A DNA stretch of 14,030 bases from the NCBI GenBank assembly GCA_002422175.1, contig DITR01000057.1:1-14030 (forward strand), read 5' to 3'. The stretch is from Alcaligenaceae bacterium UBA6179 (GTDB lineage: Bacteria > Pseudomonadota > Gammaproteobacteria > Burkholderiales > Burkholderiaceae_B). Below, one piece after another: positions 12,999 through 14,030 of this stretch. The translations under genes were made by a program, and so were the position numbers. Under the pieces are notes generated by a model, which was not told where the DNA came from, made no database searches, and saw nothing but the letters and a program-made list of their open reading frames with translations. The stretch's first letter is position 1, and each line of letters starts with the position of its first letter.

Positions 12999-14030
12999 TT
13001 AATGTGTATCGAGCGTGGCTACGGCACGTTCCCATTGCGCCATCTTTGCCGCAGCTTGGTCTCGCGACCATTGCGGCTCGAATATCCGTTCGATTTGCCA
13101 GTGCGTTTTAAGTTCATTTAAATCTGCAAAAACGCCTGTATGTAGGCCTGCTAAATAAGCTGCGCCTAATGCTGTGGTTTCAATGACTCGAGGGCGAATG
13201 ACCGGTATGCCGAGCAAGTCAGCCTGTATTTGCATCAGAAAGTTATTCACACAAGCCCCGCCATCAACGCGTAATTCGTATATGGTTGGTGCATGGCTGT
13301 CGCGCGCATCGCGGTTCATCGCTTGTAATAAGGCCGCACTCTGTAAAGCGATGCTTTCTAGCGCTGCACGCGCAACATGACCCATTGTAGTACCCCGACT
13401 TAACCCCACTAAACTGCCTTGCGCGTTCGGTTTCCAGTAGGGGGCACCCAGCCCAGTGAAGGCGGGCACTAATACCACGCCACCCGAGTCGGGTACGGTT
13501 TCAGCTAGCGCTTCGACCTGTGAGCTTGATTTGATGGCTTTGAGACCGTCACGTAGCCACTGCACGACCGCTCCACCCATGAACACACTGCCTTCTAAGG
13601 CAAAAGAGGGTGTATCACCCCACTGCGCGAGGCGTGTCGTTAACAAGCCATTTGCACTGGGCACGCTTTTTTGACCTGTGTGGCTCAACATAAAGCAGCC
13701 TGTACCATAGGTGTTTTTGGCGTGCCCAGCCTCAAAACAGGTTTGCCCAAACATGGCTGATTGTTGGTCACCCGCAACGCCACCAATTGGCCAACGATGA
13801 CCCAGTAAACGTTCATCTGTAAAACCAAAGTCAGCGCTTGAAGGCTGTACTTCAGGCAGCATACTGATGGGGATATTCAACGCGTTGAGTAGCGCAGCGT
13901 CCCATTGATGGGTGTGAATATTCCAAAGCATGGTTCGTGAGGCGTTGCTGACGTCGGTCAGAAAACGCTTACCCTGCGTGAGCTTCCAAATAAGCCAAGT
14001 ATCAACAGTGCCGAACATCAGTTCACCACG
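12999..14030 (-). CDS. glpK: Glycerol kinase GlpK (N-terminal part outside window)
   Basis: The visible 343 residues correspond to roughly the C-terminal two-thirds of glycerol kinase, which phosphorylates glycerol to glycerol-3-phosphate with ATP in the cytoplasm. The frame is open to the window edge (RGELMFGTVDTWLIWKLTQG), so the ATG at 14018 is internal. Clear FGGY-kinase landmarks are the catalytic-base region GVAGDQQSAMFGQ, KNTYGTGCFML, the VPAFTGLGAPYW motif, and the ATP-binding LRVDGGACVNNFLMQ followed by ETTALGAAYLAGL. The C-terminal stretch where E. coli GlpK has its EIIA-Glc site (PGIETTERNY) instead reads EPQWSRDQAA, so the enteric inducer-exclusion contact appears absent. The gene is followed at 16 bases by pagP on the same strand; glpF or glpD are not in view. 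Confidence 0.96.
   Translation of the reverse strand, partial: RGELMFGTVDTWLIWKLTQGKRFLTDVSNASRTMLWNIHTHQWDAALLNALNIPISMLPEVQPSSADFGFTDERLLGHRWPIGGVAGDQQSAMFGQTCFEAGHAKNTYGTGCFMLSHTGQKSVPSANGLLTTRLAQWGDTPSFALEGSVFMGGAVVQWLRDGLKAIKSSSQVEALAETVPDSGGVVLVPAFTGLGAPYWKPNAQGSLVGLSRGTTMGHVARAALESIALQSAALLQAMNRDARDSHAPTIYELRVDGGACVNNFLMQIQADLLGIPVIRPRVIETTALGAAYLAGLHTGVFADLNELKTHWQIERIFEPQWSRDQAAAKMAQWERAVATLDTH

Overview
The window looks like chromosomal sequence from a proteobacterium, most likely a betaproteobacterium of moderate GC content (order Burkholderiales or close). This is an inference from the gene set: a fused 2-oxoacid:ferredoxin oxidoreductase beside a Lrp/AsnC regulator, a homodimeric-type AceE, PagP, a Spy/CpxP-like protein, and a rubrerythrin / Fe-S protein / DUF3501 cluster. 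No phage, insertion sequence, CRISPR array, tRNA or rRNA is visible. Genes are packed closely, and both ends cut through genes (a histidine kinase on the left, glycerol kinase on the right).

Layout. (1) 1-967: the end of a sensor histidine kinase gene abuts, tail to tail, a minus-strand periplasmic Spy/CpxP-like gene. That gene's upstream region carries four helically phased TTGAAA half-sites, as expected for an OmpR-type response regulator. (2) 968-8003: a 2-oxoacid locus. A Lrp/AsnC regulator gene is followed on the same strand by a 1180-residue fused indolepyruvate:ferredoxin oxidoreductase. It is divergent from a lone aceE-type E1 gene that lacks aceF/lpd neighbours. A near-consensus Lrp-type palindrome lies just upstream of the regulator. 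The set suggests catabolism of 2-oxoacids derived from amino acids. (3) 8008-9357: a MaoC-like hydratase on the minus strand, convergent with aceE, then a plus-strand haem-type ABC ATPase (HmuV-like) without its permease. (4) 9358-12006: a good Fur-box match, a perfect 14-bp palindrome and a sigma70-like promoter precede a short rubrerythrin. This is followed by a two-cluster Fe-S protein with cysteine-rich CCG-type domains and a DUF3501 protein. It is the strongest candidate here for a poorly described system, probably peroxide or redox defence tied to iron status. (5) 12007-12238: a long convergent spacer holding a strongly folded stem-loop and a minus-strand open frame that continues past the pagP stop. 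(6) 12239-14030: glpK (3' two-thirds) followed on the same strand by pagP, whose palmitate-ruler glycine appears to be alanine.

The main themes are envelope stress and outer-membrane modification at the two ends, 2-oxoacid and CoA metabolism in the middle, and iron/redox protection between them.
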